In this document: positions 23,401 to 34,033 of the stretch, in pieces
Position numbering within the stretch: the first letter of the stretch is position 1
How the letters are laid out: every line of letters starts with the position of its first letter
Assembly: GCA_009193035.1 (NCBI GenBank)
Contig: SWDT01000004.1
Coordinates: 372,001 to 436,000 of the forward strand
DNA length: 64,000 bases
DNA from: Halicephalobus mephisto
Lineage: Eukaryota; Nematoda; Chromadorea; Rhabditida; Panagrolaimidae
Direction: 5' to 3'
Position numbers and translations under genes: made by a program
Notes under the pieces: model-generated
Database searches by the model: none
What the model saw: only the letters and a program-made list of their open reading frames with translations
Told to the model about the DNA's origin: nothing

Positions 23401-23569
23401 TTTTGGAATTTTGGCCTAGCAGAGTCAGTAAGTTTAAAATTTGTGTAGAACTGTTATTGATTTTTCATATATAAGGAAAAGTTAATTTTTATTACAGTGT
23501 AATATTTTAGACGGGACAGAGGACAGCAACAGTCCAGACTCCTCGATTCAGCAGACGACTGGAGTCTAA
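14491..23569 (+). CDS. syd-1: SYD-1 orthologue: PDZ-C2-RhoGAP-like synapse assembly protein
   Basis: Eight exons: 14491-14769, 18824-18893, 19192-19312, 19868-20561, 20795-21724, 22036-22540, 22927-23427 and 23511-23569. All joins keep frame, giving 1052 residues, close to worm SYD-1. SYD-1 acts at nascent presynaptic active zones upstream of SYD-2/liprin. The PDZ domain is at about residues 165-255 ([16 protein letters not shown]...[16 protein letters not shown]). A long Ser/Pro/Tyr-rich disordered region follows (255-680). The C2 domain is at about 690-810 ([15 protein letters not shown]...[18 protein letters not shown]). The RhoGAP fold is at about 835-1030. At the arginine-finger position it reads GLYVLCGS, where active GAPs and vertebrate SYDE proteins have Arg. 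The GAP is therefore probably catalytically silent, as proposed for worm SYD-1. The start is the first Met of the first exon (MALDWSNR); further upstream exons cannot be excluded. Intron 1 (4 kb) is packed with repeats. Confidence 0.92.
14845..15130 (+). repeat. Intronic repeat around CAATGTTGCACGCAAGGTGC
   Basis: Five copies of CAATGTTGCACGCAAGGTGC followed by AGGTTTTAGTTTGATTTCG, with spacers of 40-80 bp, in syd-1 intron 1. Confidence 0.85.
15525..15895 (+). repeat. Intronic minisatellite AAAATAAGCGA / GAAGTAAGCGA
   Basis: More than thirty copies of a 9-11 bp unit (AAAATAAGCG and GAAAAGTAAGC variants) in syd-1 intron 1. The complementary strand reads as Phe/Ala/Tyr/Ser/Leu hydrophobic repeats, an artefact of the array. 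Confidence 0.9.
15896..16440. other. Intron 1 segment, unassigned
   Basis: Unique sequence with a higher-GC patch at 15965-16135 and no splice-bounded open frame that fits syd-1. Confidence 0.35.
16470..16885 (+). repeat. Intronic CAGTAATACAGTAAT repeat, ~75-bp units
   Basis: Five copies of TTTTACAGTAATACAGTAAT followed by TTTT..AAAATTCTTTGAAATTTAAT in syd-1 intron 1. Confidence 0.8.
16978..17245. other. Higher-GC island inside syd-1 intron 1
   Basis: About 260 bp of near-balanced composition within otherwise AT-rich intron. Both strands have open frames of 50-100 codons, none matching a family I recognise. The flanking introns are phase 0 on both sides, so a skipped alternative exon would need to be a multiple of three. 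No good acceptor/donor pair was found around it. It could be an alternative exon, an old element or an enhancer. Confidence 0.3.
17300..18770. repeat. AT-rich degenerate tandem repeats in syd-1 intron 1
   Basis: 17630-17945 has units like AAAATTTTATAAATATTTTT. 18540-18765 has about ten copies of a 23-24 bp unit TTTGAAAATATTTAAAATCG. The rest is low complexity. Confidence 0.75.
19386..19700. repeat. Dispersed intronic repeat, family G (two copies)
   Basis: AATTCCCGCGTAGGGGCGAG and AATTCCCGCGCACAGCGAGA, each followed by AAAGT(T)AAAAA, lie in the same syd-1 intron. Relatives are at 22790-22860, 26815-26875, 52060-52280 and 55785-55970. Confidence 0.65.
22541..22926. repeat. syd-1 intron with inverted family-G copy
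   Basis: 22795-22865 reads GTTGCCAGATTTGCCATTTG and CTTTCACTCGTTGCGCGGTA, the reverse-orientation form of family G. The rest is AT-rich intron. Confidence 0.5.
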
Positions 23570-23744
23570 TCAGAATCCCGTTGTTGAATAACTGCCATCA
23601 ACAGCAATCTTTCATTTCGCCTTTCAATCTTGACAAATTTTAAAAAATTGCCGAATCGGTTCTACTGCCTTCGCAATTAATTTTTGAGATAAAATTTAAT
23701 TTTTATCCAATACTAGCCAACAAAGATTATTCAATATACAATCT

Positions 23745-26184
23745 TCAATTCCATAAACAAATTGTCTTCTTTCGATCTCCAGAAGCAATAAATCGACCAT
23801 GTGGATGCCATGAAACAGATAAAATTGGACTTCCCCTGAAAAAATAATTATTTTAATAAAATTATTTAAAACTTACTCATGACCATCTTTGTATAGGATT
23901 TTTTCCAATTTAGTGGAATTTGTATCCCAAACAAATATATGTCCATCAACAGATCCAGCACATACATAGTTTCCAGCCGGTGAAATGCAACATCTGGCAG
24001 TATCTGTACTAGTTCTAAATTGTTCAGCAGAATAAATATGTTGTAATGAGAAATTTCTTAAATCTAGTAAGGATAATGTTTCATCTCTGCACATCATTAA
24101 TAATCCAAGACCATCTGGAGTAACACATAGGGATGTTACTTTTTGTTGAGCTTCATATAATTTACAAGGTACACTATCTCTGCTATCCCAGAATCTTACT
24201 TTTCTATCACAATGAGATGATATTATTGGAGCTCCTGCTTTCTCATTTGACACTACATCAAGTGCAATTGATCCAGAAAAAAATGTTCTTAAACATCTGC
24301 CATTATTTACATCCCAAGTTTTGATTGTTCTATCATTAGATCCAGATATAACTTGTCGACCTTGCATGTGGAATCTTGCTGAAGCAACTTTTTCACTATG
24401 ACCAGTAAATACTACTCTTTGTCTTTGATCATCTGTTGACCATAATCTCACAGCTTGATCTGCACAAGCACCTAGGATATGTCTACATTCCGGATCCAAA
24501 TCCAATCTCATTATTGTTTGATTAGCTCCTGTGAATACTGATCTTTTACAAGTAAAATCATTAGCAATTTCCCACATTGTGATTTTCTTGTCATTACCGG
24601 CAGAAAATAAATGTTTTCCATTAGGATGCCAGAGTAAATCGTGGATTTCGGAAGCTTCAGAACTAAACTTATGTCTACAGTAAGTAGGTACGACATCCAT
24701 GAAATTATCTGTATAAACTGCTTCTGAGAATCCGTCTGACGAAAGTAGTTCAAAACTGAAAAATAATTATTAAATTTATTTTTTTATTTTTAAGGGAAAT
24801 TAGTTCAACAAAAGCCCAAAATCATTCGAATTATAAATTACCTTTCAGCTAGAGTTGTTTCTGGATTTCTAGCACCGATCACACTAAAAACAATTATTTC
24901 AAAAAAATCGGTGCTTTTGTCAAACAATTGGAATCAAAATTGATAAAATTATTTTAAAAATTACTTGTCTAATGGAGGAAGTTGCATTGCAGCAGCATCA
25001 AGTTGTTCTACTATCCTTTTCATTTGTTTTCTGAACAAAAATAAATTATTAAAAAAAATAAATAAATAACTTACTGATTTTCAGCTTCATTTGATTGATT
25101 AATTAATTCGATTTCTTGCATTTTATAGGACTTAAGTCTGTCAATCAACTGATTTCGTTCTTGATCTGCTTCGACGTATTTTTTTTCTAAGGAACTACAG
25201 GTCGCCTAAAATAACTTTATAAAAATCCGAAATTTGTGAATTTTTTTCAACAAGAATTTTTAAAATTAAAGCAACTTGCAAAATTATTTTCGAATCACTT
25301 TCGTAATTACTGTGGAAATTAAAAATAATCACTTTTATGAAATTCTTTAGAAATAAATATCCAGTAAGTTCTGGAAACTAAAACGAATTGCAATTTTAAT
25401 TCAACATAATGGTTGTAATCTTATAGGATTTCGTCATCAGTACTTTTACAATATACTTTACCTAAGTATATCTAGAAATTCGAATCATATAGTCTCTGAA
25501 GATTAGCAAGCATGTATAAAGGAGAAATTAAAGAAGTTACAACACCGAAATACTCAACCAAAAACAATTTGTTTTTGTTTGCAAAATTAAAACTTACAAA
25601 ATTTAAAACTTACATGGAGTGCGATGAGTTCGTCGCTTATCAAAGTTTTGCATTCGGTCAGGTCCCTGATGCTGTTATTAGCGTCATCTAGTTGTTCTTC
25701 CAGAGCTAGAATCTTGGATAATAATTCATCTCGTCTGGAAAAATAAAAAATAAAAATCGATATATGAAATCCGACTTACTCAAAGGACACTTCTTGAAGT
25801 TTCTTTTCTACAGTAGACAGCTTGTTATTCGTGTCAATCAACTGCTGGTCGTTGATGGCCTTCAATCTGTAGACATTGTCCAGTTCCTTCTGGAGCTTCT
25901 CGACCGTCTCGTTGTCCGCGAGTCCACTGAAATCGTCGTTGAAAAAATCCAACTCCGTCATACCGTAACCCACCTCTCAGACACCCCCCTCGTCCTTTGT
26001 CTGAGTTTATTATTCTGGGCAGCGATATAGTTCAGTTTTTCTGACAGTGAATTATCTGAAAAAATTTATATAAAAAATAAAAAAAACAAAACTTACAAGA
26101 TTGAAAAACTCGTTCGAATTGGGCACATTTCTTGTTTCTTTTTTGTAAGTTCTCCAGAATCACATTACGGTAATCAGATCCCAT
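23745..26184 (-). CDS. atg-16: ATG16-like autophagy protein with WD40 propeller
   Basis: Nine exons on the minus strand, in transcription order: 26184-26097, 26055-25974, 25926-25780, 25734-25614, 25205-25075, 25030-24965, 24883-24842, 24755-23877 and 23835-23745. Introns range from about 40 to 400 bp and all joins keep frame, giving 548 residues. ATG16 binds ATG12-ATG5 and directs LC3/GABARAP lipidation to the phagophore. The N-terminus (MGSDYRNVILENLQKRNKKC) is the ATG5-binding helix. Residues about 55-205 are a Glu/Lys/Leu-rich coiled coil (TVEKLQKELDNVYRLKAIND...). From about residue 260 to the end are seven WD repeats (DLLWHPNGKHLFSAGNDKKI, ARFHMQGRQVISGSNDRTIK, ...SVSWHPHGRFIASGDRKKTI), ending CLWN. 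Length matches worm ATG-16 paralogues. The gene is convergent with syd-1 (175 bp apart) and divergent from the UFM1 protease. Confidence 0.93.
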
Positions 26185-26403
26185 GGTTATTATATGAAAA
26201 CAAAGAAATTTAAGGAAAATATTCAAAGAAAAAATTACTTCAATTTTGTCCAAAAAACTCAGCTGATAGAGCGGTCGATGAATTTGGCGAAATGTCAAGA
26301 ACGCCAATCGACAAAAAAGACAAAACTGTTCCAACTGGTCGTTTTGTCGATTTTTATCCTATTTTGAAATATCCGTTTTTAAGTCTTCGAATCTACTTCT
26401 GCG
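26185..26403. promoter_or_regulatory. Shared upstream region of atg-16 and the UFM1 protease
   Basis: Only 219 bp separate the two start codons, which point away from each other, so the promoters must overlap or be shared. I see no TATA box or named factor site that I can defend. A short ATATGAAAAC motif lies 11 bp from the atg-16 start. Confidence 0.6.
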
Positions 26404-27732
26404 ATGACGGAAACGGAAGCAGCAGTAGATACAAAACTGTCAGAATTGGATCTGGTGTGTTTTAATTTTTAAATTTTTATATGGATTTTTTTAGAAAGAC
26501 AAATCTGACGAAAATGGCGCTGAAGAAAAACTTCCAGAAGAGCTCAACTTTGGTACTCTCCTCGTAAATCCACATTCCAAAGTCAATCGTAAGTCCGTTA
26601 AATTCTTTTTCGTTTTTTTATATAAGCGTTAGGATTAAATGGAAATTGATATATGATTTTTAGGATTTTTGACTTTTTCGAAGACTAAGAACTTGGAAAA
26701 TCTGGAAATTCTCCATAAAAATTTATCTTCTCTTTTTTATATTTCATTTCCAGTTATTCTAAAAAGATTTTAATTTTTCGTGAAAACTTTGTTTTTTAAT
26801 TTTTCTACAATGTGATTTTTGAATTCCCGCGCAAGGACGAGTAAAAGTAAAAAAGTAGGAAACCTGGCAAATCTTACCGAAACTGACCCGTTTTTCTCCA
26901 TTCGTGATATATTCCTACCTGTCTTATCTGAATTCTAGAAACACGAAGTGGTAAACGTGGCAAGTCTCACATAAACGACTCGCTCTGGTGTCACTCTCTG
27001 TTTCTTCTTTTCAATCCTAAAATTCCCTAAAAATTTACATAAAAGTCATTTTTAAGATTTTTATTCTTCATTTTTGTAATAATATGATTTTCCAGATAAA
27101 GCGAAGGATCTTTGTCGAGTAATTCAAAGTGACTACGCCTATTATCACTATCAATGCGACGGATTTGACGATTCTGGATGGGGATGTGCGTACAGATCGC
27201 TCCAAACTATCTGGTCCTGGCTCTGCTTCAAACGTCGAGTCAACAGGATGCCTCCTAGCCACAAGGAAATCCAAGAGGTTTGTTTTTTGGACTTTACATA
27301 TAATGAAATCGAAAATTTCAGTGTCTTGTTAGCATCGGAGACAAACCTGACAAGTTCATAGGGTCAACAGGCTGGATCGGAAGTTTCGAAATTGGGTATG
27401 TCCTTCAGAATCTTGCGAAAGTGGAATTCCGGTCGTTGTCCTCGAGCACAGGGAAGGATCTAGATGAACACGGAAGAGCCCTAGCCTACCACTTTGAACA
27501 CGACGGAGCCCCCGTGATGATCGGCGGAGGACAATACGCCCATACCATTCTCGGAGTGGATTACAACAGAAGATCTGGTGAATGTGAATTCCTTATCCTT
27601 GATCCTCATTACACAGGGAAAGATGACGTCAACGCCGCCATCAAAGGAGGAGGACTTGCGTGGAAAACGAAGAAGTTCTTTGATCCAAAAAGTCACTATA
27701 ATTTATTGCTTGTCATGAATGAGAAGGCATAA
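26404..27732 (+). CDS. UFM1-specific cysteine protease (short, UfSP1-type)
   Basis: Four exons: 26404-26454, 26495-26588, 27096-27277 and 27322-27732, giving 245 residues; all joins keep frame. UfSPs (peptidase C78) mature the ubiquitin-like modifier UFM1 and remove it from targets at the ER. The catalytic Cys lies in DDSGWGCAYRSLQTIWSWL (about residue 75). Downstream are the conserved HDGAPVMIGGGQYAHTILGV and the catalytic Asp-Pro-His of LILDPHYTG. The C-terminus GGLAWKTKKFFDPKSHYNLL is typical. The N-terminal ~50 residues are acidic and not conserved. The long N-terminal region of UfSP2/ODR-8 is missing, so this is either the UfSP1-type form or a gene lacking an upstream part; the ATG16 promoter leaves no room for one. 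It is divergent from atg-16. Intron 2 (507 bp) holds a family-G repeat. Confidence 0.9.
26800..27000 (+). repeat. Family-G repeat in the UFM1 protease intron
   Basis: GAATTCCCGCGCAAGGACGA then GTAAAAGTAAAAAAGTAGG and CTGGCAAATC; a second diverged part lies at 26945-26995. Same family as in syd-1 and the RhoGAP introns. Confidence 0.6.
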
Positions 27733-27996
27733 AGAGTAAGTTATTTTTCGCAAGTTATCTTGAAGGCTAATTCAATTAGCCCAATATGGTCATTGATTGT
27801 TAGTAATTTTAATGAAGTTAAAAATAGATATTTTCAACTGACTTGGGAAAACAGCACTAGGATTCGTGGCTATGAAAAGAATTTCTCGAATTTTTAGAAT
27901 TTCATAAAATTTTAAAGATTTTCGAGATTTTTTTGAATTTTATAAAATTAAAAAAATTTTTTGAGTTTTGTTTTTAATTAAGATTATTTTTAAATT

Positions 27997-29620
27997 TTAT
28001 AAAATTGTTTTTGGCCGTTCGTTGAGGTATTTCTGAAGACGTGGGAGGGCGAGGACGCGTTCCGTCAGGGCCTTGACGTTCTTGTAAGGGGCCATTTTGT
28101 CCGGTAAAATGGCCTCCATCGACTCATAGATGCTGGTAAGGGCGAAATCGGCGAAAGTTACTCCTCCATCAAACAAAAATCCATTTTTTGTTTTTTTAGA
28201 AGCTAAATTTTCCAAAAGTGGCATATATCTGTCGATTGCTGGTGATGTGTGTTTTAAAATACTTTCTGATGGAGAAAGATTATCTAATTCTGGTGGAATA
28301 TTACTGTAAGCTTTGACGATGGAATTTACCCAAGGTTTGATTGAACCTCCAAAATCTTTCATAAGATCCACAACTGAATCCACTTCGGCCTGTTCGAAAA
28401 TATCCTTTCCTGCCAAATTAAACTGTTTCGCCAAAAATCGGGCGATAGCAGCACTTTGACACAAAATTTTTCCGTCGAATTCGAGAAATGGCAATTGTTG
28501 AAAAGGAACTTCTAAAAAATAAAAAAATTTAAAAATAAAAAAAAAATAAAAAAATTTTAAAATCATGAAAATTGAGAAATTTGAAAATAAAAAATCTTAA
28601 AAATCATAAAAATTGAGAAATTTGAAAAACAGAAATTTGAAAATAAAAAAATTTTAAAATCATAAAAATAGAGAAATTTAAAAATCATAAAAACTTAGAA
28701 GCTTTATTCAATTTTTATAATTTTTATAATTTTCATGATTTTTTAATTTCTAAAATACAGTAATTAGATCAGTGAATTCTAAATCTGAAATGAAAATTAA
28801 AAGTTGACTTTCAAAATCCAGATATATGAAATCTTCGATTTTTGAGATTTCGTATATCCACTTGGTGAAGTTTAATCAGATTTACTCTTTTTTAATGATG
28901 TCTGCTTTTCGAGGTTTTTAAATTTTTTTTCATTTACTGATTTTTGAAATCCAGATAAATGAAATCTTCGATTTTTGAGATTCCGTATATCCATTTTCCT
29001 AAGTTTAATCAGATTTACTCCATTTTCAATTGTCTACTTTTCGAGATTTTTAATTTCCCTTAATAACTAATTTCTAAATTTTTAATTAACAAATTAAAAA
29101 TAATTTTAAATTCAAAAAATTAAAACAACTTATATATAAAAAATCAATTTTTAATTTTAAAAATTGAAATAATTTAAAATTTAAAAAAGTAGGAATAATT
29201 TAAAATTTAAAAAAGTAGGAATAATTTTTATAAAAAAAATTGGAATAACTTTAAATTCAAAAAATTAAAACAACTTATATATAAAAAATCAATTTTTAAT
29301 TTAAAAAATTGAAATAATTTAAAATTTAAAAAAATTGGAATAATTTAAAAGTTAAAAAATTTTCACAAACCATGTTTCCGTTTTTCCCACTCGTTGAATC
29401 CTATTCTGTTGTCGACGAAGGGCTCTCCGGCATAAGCCAGGACCATCCTGATCATCTCGGCCATGCCTTTTGCTGGAAAAAAAGTTAACTTGTACTTCGG
29501 AGTCGTCGATTTCGAAAGACTTCTGGGGATTGTGAACTGGGTTCCTTCCAAAAAATCTTCTTTTTCATTTTCTTCAGTTTTCAAAATCGGAGTTATCCAC
29601 GGAATGTAGAAAGCATCCAT
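27997..29620 (-). CDS. GST-like protein A, N-terminally extended, catalytic Tyr replaced by Phe
   Basis: Two exons: 29620-29371 and 28511-27997 (phase-1 intron of 859 bp), 254 residues. The fold is a sigma-class-type GST: thioredoxin-like N-domain (KYKLTFFPAKGMAEMIRMVL, GEPFVDNRIGFNEW), the cis-Pro/TRAIL-type loop (QLPFLEFDGKILCQSAAIAR), then the helical C-domain (GVTFADFALTSIYE...LPRLQKYLNERP). Residues 1-40 precede the normal GST start and carry MDAFYIPWI, conserved in paralogues C and D. Worm GSTs have Tyr at the residue reading LxYF; here it is LTFF, so canonical glutathione activation should be lost. QSAAI keeps the usual GSH-contacting Gln-Ser. The gene is convergent with the UFM1 protease and tandem with B and C. 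Confidence 0.87.
28514..29370. repeat. Repeats inside the GST A intron
   Basis: A roughly 125-bp duplication carries CCAGATATATGAAATCTTCG (near 28823 and 28955). A second duplication at about 29100-29340 repeats TTCAAAAAATTAAAACAACT. The rest is AT-rich. Confidence 0.7.
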
Positions 29621-30760
29621 TATTGAAAATAATCAAATTCAATTTTAAAAATTTAAAAATAAAAAAATTTTAAAAATAAAAAAATTTTAAAAATAAAAAA
29701 ATTTTTAAATTTTAAAAATCAAAAAATTAATTTTTTTTTTGAAATTGTCTTAAAACGAATTTTCGGGACTTTCTAAGAACTTCCAGAATCTTCAGTTTCG
29801 GACACTGCTTCCAGAATCATAATACTGTAAAAATCAAAAAATTAAAATTATTAAAATTTGGTCTCGACACGAATTTTCGAAATTTTTCAAAAAATAAAAC
29901 TTCAAAAATTGAATTTATTTTAAAACAAATTTTTATAACTTTTTTATTTAAAAAAATTCAGAAAATTAAAAGTAATTTTTTTTTGAAATTATTTTAAAAT
30001 AAATTTTTTTTTTAAAAAAATAAAAATTAAATTTTTTTAAAGAAAATTAAATTTTTTTTATTTTTTAAGAAATAGCTTTAAAATGAATTTAAAGAGCTTT
30101 CTAATCAATAAAAATCGAAAGCATTAGAAATAAATCAAAAAAAAAAATGAAGAAAAAAATCATTGAATAAGAAATAAACCCGATAAATCGAAATTGGAAC
30201 AGCGCGAGTCAAGAGGCAAAACGACCAGGTGGCCCGAGCGCGGGCTTTGGAGAAATTCAAAATTAGCATTGTCAGTTTTTCAAATTATTCAATTTTAAAA
30301 TTCAAACCTTTTCAACTTGTAACTTAACAATTTAATTCAAATTCAAATTTTGTTTAAAATTCAACATGAATTTAAAAATTTAAAGTTTTATTTCGAAAAT
30401 TCAATATCAATTTGAAAATTTTAAGGTTAATATCAATTTGGAATTTCAAAATTTAAATTTCATTTTTGAAGTTTAACATCGGCTTGAAAGTTGGATTTAA
30501 AAATTCTATTTCGAAAATTCAATATCAATTTCAAAATTTTAAATTCGACATGAATTTAAAAGTTCAAAGTTCGACTTCAAAGTTAAAATTTCAGTTTAGA
30601 AGTTCGAAGTTCGACTTCAAAAATTCGACATCAGTTTGAATTCGGACTTTTCAGTTTCTGAATCAGTTTGAATTCTGCTTAAGACTCAATGAATCCAAAC
30701 TTTATACTGTTGTAGTTGAAATATTTTTCCTTTGATAGGTTCATTTCACAATTTTGAAAA
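29621..30760. other. AT-rich intergenic region
   Basis: 29640-30170 is low complexity. A short higher-GC patch at 30185-30250 is unassigned. 30290-30650 carries loose repeats of AAAATTCAATATCAATTTGA. No gene. Confidence 0.45.
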
Positions 30761-30763
30761 TTA

Positions 30764-31098
30764 AGGAGCTTGCCTAAAATATATAAGGCTTATAGGGGGA
30801 GGGGGTCTCAGAAAAGCACCATGTAGGCCTTACATATTTCAGGCAAGCTCCCTAAATGTAAAAAAAGCTAAAATAACCTATAAGAAAACTTACCTAAAAT
30901 ATATAAGACTTATATGATGTTTTTTGGAATCCCCTTCTCCTGGTAAGCCTTACATATTTCAGACAAACTCCCTAAATTTAAAAAAAGCTAAAATAACCTA
31001 TAAGAGAACTTGCCTAAAATATATAAGCCTTACATTATGTTTTTTGGAACCCCCTTCCCCTTGTAAGCCTTACATATTTCAGGCAAGCTCTCTTATAG
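30764..31098. repeat. Inverted-repeat element, family A (three-unit tandem array)
   Basis: Three head-to-tail units of roughly 110 bp, each opening with CTTGCCTAAAATATATAAGG-like and closing with CCTTACATATTTCAGGCAAG-like sequence, joined by AAAAAAAGCTAAAATAACCT. The first unit is near-identical to the one at 1645. Confidence 0.8.
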
Positions 31099-31249
31099 GT
31101 TTCTACTGTAATATCTATTATTAATTACCCTTTATTTTCATTTGCAGTAATTTAAACAAAAAAGAAAAAATTTTGATTCAGAATCATTAAGTTCTTTGAA
31201 GTCAACTAAGCAGTACTACAGTAATCCGTTTTATTAAATTTGAAGATCG

Positions 31250-31690
31250 GAATTCAAAGTCGAGATTTCAAAAGTTATGTCTTAGAACGAAAAATCCAAG
31301 CTTTAAGAATTTTATCTCAACACAAATAGCTCAGATTTTGAGATTCGTGTTTTAAAACGAAAAATCTGAATTTCTAAAACTGTACCCTACAACGAAAAGT
31401 TCGAACTTTGAAAATTATGTCTTAACGCAAAAAAATTTGAATTTCTAAAATTGTATCTCAACACGAAAAATCTGATATTTATAAAATTATTTCCTACAAC
31501 GAAAAGTTCGAACTTTGAAAATTATGTCTTAACGCGAAAAATTTGAATTTTCTAAAATTATGTCTTAACGCGAAAAATTTGAATTTTCTAAAATTATGTC
31601 TTAACGCGAAAAATCAAATTTTCTAAAATTGTGTTTTAACATGAAAAATTTGAATTTCGATTTTGAACTCTGATCTTCAACTTCGATAAA
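31250..31690. repeat. Tandem repeat GTCTTAACGCGAAAAAT, family F
   Basis: About a dozen copies of a unit combining ATTATGTCTTAACGCGAAAA and TTTGAATTTTCTAAA. Related to 13805-14140. Confidence 0.85.
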
Positions 31691-31751
31691 ATGAAATACA
31701 GGTTTTCTGTAGGTCATCGAAAAAGTCTAACTTTGTACCTATATTTCCACT

Positions 31752-33398
31752 TTACAGTATCGTCCGTTTTCTGATTTTGAGATATTCTTGCAATTTCGGA
31801 TGAGCGAATACTTGTTCTTGAACAACTTTCAGATTTTCGTACTGTAGAAGCGATTTCGGAAAAATTAATTGAAGAGTTTCGAAAAAACTGGCGACGGCGA
31901 AATCTGCGAAAGAAACTCCGCTTTGGAGCAGGAATCCATGAATGTGGTTGTTTGTGACTTTGGTCTCCAGAATCGGAAGGTATTTTTCGACTACAGGAAG
32001 TCCGAAATTAAAAAGACAATTTTTTGCGATAAATTCCAAATTAGGAACATCGATTTCGATTTTCATGATGTTCTCGACATAAGGCTTCAAGGAGTAACTC
32101 AGATCTTTGACGATGTCCACCACCGAGTCCGCTAGGGCCTGTTCCAGAGGATCCTTCCCGTAGAGACCGTATTTCTTCCCGAGGAACCTGGCTATGGAGG
32201 CTCCGTGACAGAGTACTTGGTCTTCAAACTCCAGAACCGGCAGGATTCCGTACTTCGGATCTAGAAGTAAAAAATTAAATTGTCACAAAAATAAAAAATT
32301 TTTTATAATCTTATTTCGAAAATGATGTGATTCCCTCTGGCGATGGCGAAAACACAACTTTTTAGAAACTTTTAATCCAATGATTACTCTTATGTAAACA
32401 ACACTAAAACTTGATTCCAAAAGTTACAGAAACCTTACTACCCTAACAGGGACTTTCGCGATGAGAGTTCCTGTTCAGTTTCATCTTAGAGATTTTAAAA
32501 TTTCCATTTTTAGATTTTCGCTTTGAGACTAACATGGTATGAACTCCCTCTGGCGATGGCGAAAACACAACTTTTTAGAAACCCTTCATCCAATGATTAC
32601 TCATATGCAAACAACACTAAAACTTGATTCCAAAAATTACAGAAACCTTACTAACCTAACAGAGACTTTCGCGGTGGGAGTTCTCATTCAGTTCCATTTC
32701 AGAATGAAATTTCTAAAATATTCTAAAAAATTCCAGAATCGTCGGTTTTAAACTTTAATTTTAATCTTCTACAGTATTCTAGAAAATTACAGAAAATTTT
32801 ATAACTTTTCGAAAGCTTCAGAATCTCCTACAGTATCCCGAAAGATTTTAGAAATCGTTGAAAATAAAAATATTAGAAACAAATTTTTTAAAGAAATCAT
32901 CCCAACACGAATTTTTAGAATTTTTATAAAATTTCGAAAAATTGGAAAAATTTGAATTTTAATAAAATTTCGAAAAATTTGAATTTTTTTAAATTTTTTA
33001 TAAAATTTCGAAAAATTGGAAAAATTTGAATTTTTATAAAATTTAGAAAAATTAAAAAAATTTGAATTTTTTTATATAATTTCGAAAAATTTGAATTTTT
33101 TAAATTTTTTATAAAATTTTTATTTTTTAATGATATTCGGAAAAATGGAAATTTTTATATAAATGTTACCTGATTTTTTAATTTCCCATTCCAAAACGGA
33201 AATCCTGTTGTCGATGAAGGGAATCCCGGCATAGGCCAAAATCATCCTGGACATCTCCGCAGATCCCCTAGCGTTGAGATAAGTCAATTTATATTTTGGA
33301 GTTACTGGAACACTTTTGGAAAATCCACAATGGACGATCATCTGGGATTCTTCTGTGGCTTCTGTATCGTCCAAAAAAGGAAGATAAAGCAGATCCAT
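31752..33398 (-). CDS. GST-like protein B, N-terminally extended, catalytic Tyr retained
   Basis: Two exons: 33398-33170 and 32260-31752 (phase-1 intron of 909 bp), 245 residues. It begins MDLLYLPFLDDTEATEESQ, the family's N-terminal extension in diverged form. The GST fold follows: KYKLTYLNARGSAEMSRMIL, GIPFIDNRISVLEW, LPVLEFEDQVLCHGASIARF, then a helical domain (GVSFADFAVASFFE) ending in YLKIRKRTIL. It is the only member with Tyr at the catalytic position (LTYL). The usual Gln-Ser of the GSH site reads HGAS, so glutathione binding may still be altered. An acceptor-like TTACCAG ends 3 nt upstream of the ATG, consistent with trans-splicing. The C-terminal domain shares SGVSFADF with GST A's GGVTFADF. 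Confidence 0.87.
32325..32700. repeat. Tandem repeat family D in the GST B intron
   Basis: Two copies (about 32330-32480 and 32535-32690) of a unit running from CTCTGGCGATGGCGAAAACA to GGGACTTTCGCGATGAGAGT. The same right-end motif occurs near 10622 and, diverged, near 45850. The ends are roughly inverted (GAACTCCCTCTGGCG / CGCGATGAGAGTTCC), so this is a probable MITE. Confidence 0.7.
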
Positions 33399-34033
33399 TT
33401 CCTGGTAATTGAAATAAACAAAAATCTGACGAAAGAGAAAACTGGACAGTCAAATGGAATGTTTGGCCAAAAATCGGAAAAACTGTCATTTTTATTTGGA
33501 CAAGTCAAAATTAAACAAAAAGTGATATATTTTTTTGGAATTTCTGAATCCTAGTCCAAAAAATAAAAAGTAAAAAAAAAAGATAAATTTCTGTAAAAAT
33601 TAATTTTTTATCTAACAGTTTAAAATTAATTTTTAATTTTATTTAAAAATAAAAAAAAAAGATAAATTTCTGTAAAAATTTATTTTTAATTTTTACAATA
33701 ATATAGTTTTTTGAAATTTTCACAATAGACAAAATAAAAGAAAAAAATAAAATTGAACAATTTTTACTGTACTCGATTAGTTTTATTTTCACAATAATTT
33801 AAAAATTTTTAAACATTTTAAAAATTCAAAACAATTTTATAAAACTTTTATTTTCACAATGATTTTAAAATTTTTAATCATTTTAAAAATTTTATAAAAT
33901 TTTTATTTTCACAATGATTTTAAAATTTTTAATCATTTTAGAAATTTTATAAAATTTTTATTTTTAGAATGATTTTAAAATTTTAAAATATTTTTAAAAA
34001 ATTTTATAAAATTTTAATTTTTACATATTAGGG
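33399..34033. other. AT-rich spacer between GST B and GST C
   Basis: Low-complexity A/T with repeated TTTTCACAATGATTTTAAAA (33850-33990). No gene. Confidence 0.5.

Noticed and set aside
24133..24753. Open frames overlapping atg-16 exon 8 on both strands
   Set aside because: They are shadows of the WD40 coding frame.
27733..27996. Possible small gene between the UFM1 protease and GST A
   Set aside because: 264 bp of AT-rich 3' flanks of two convergent genes with no open frame of note.
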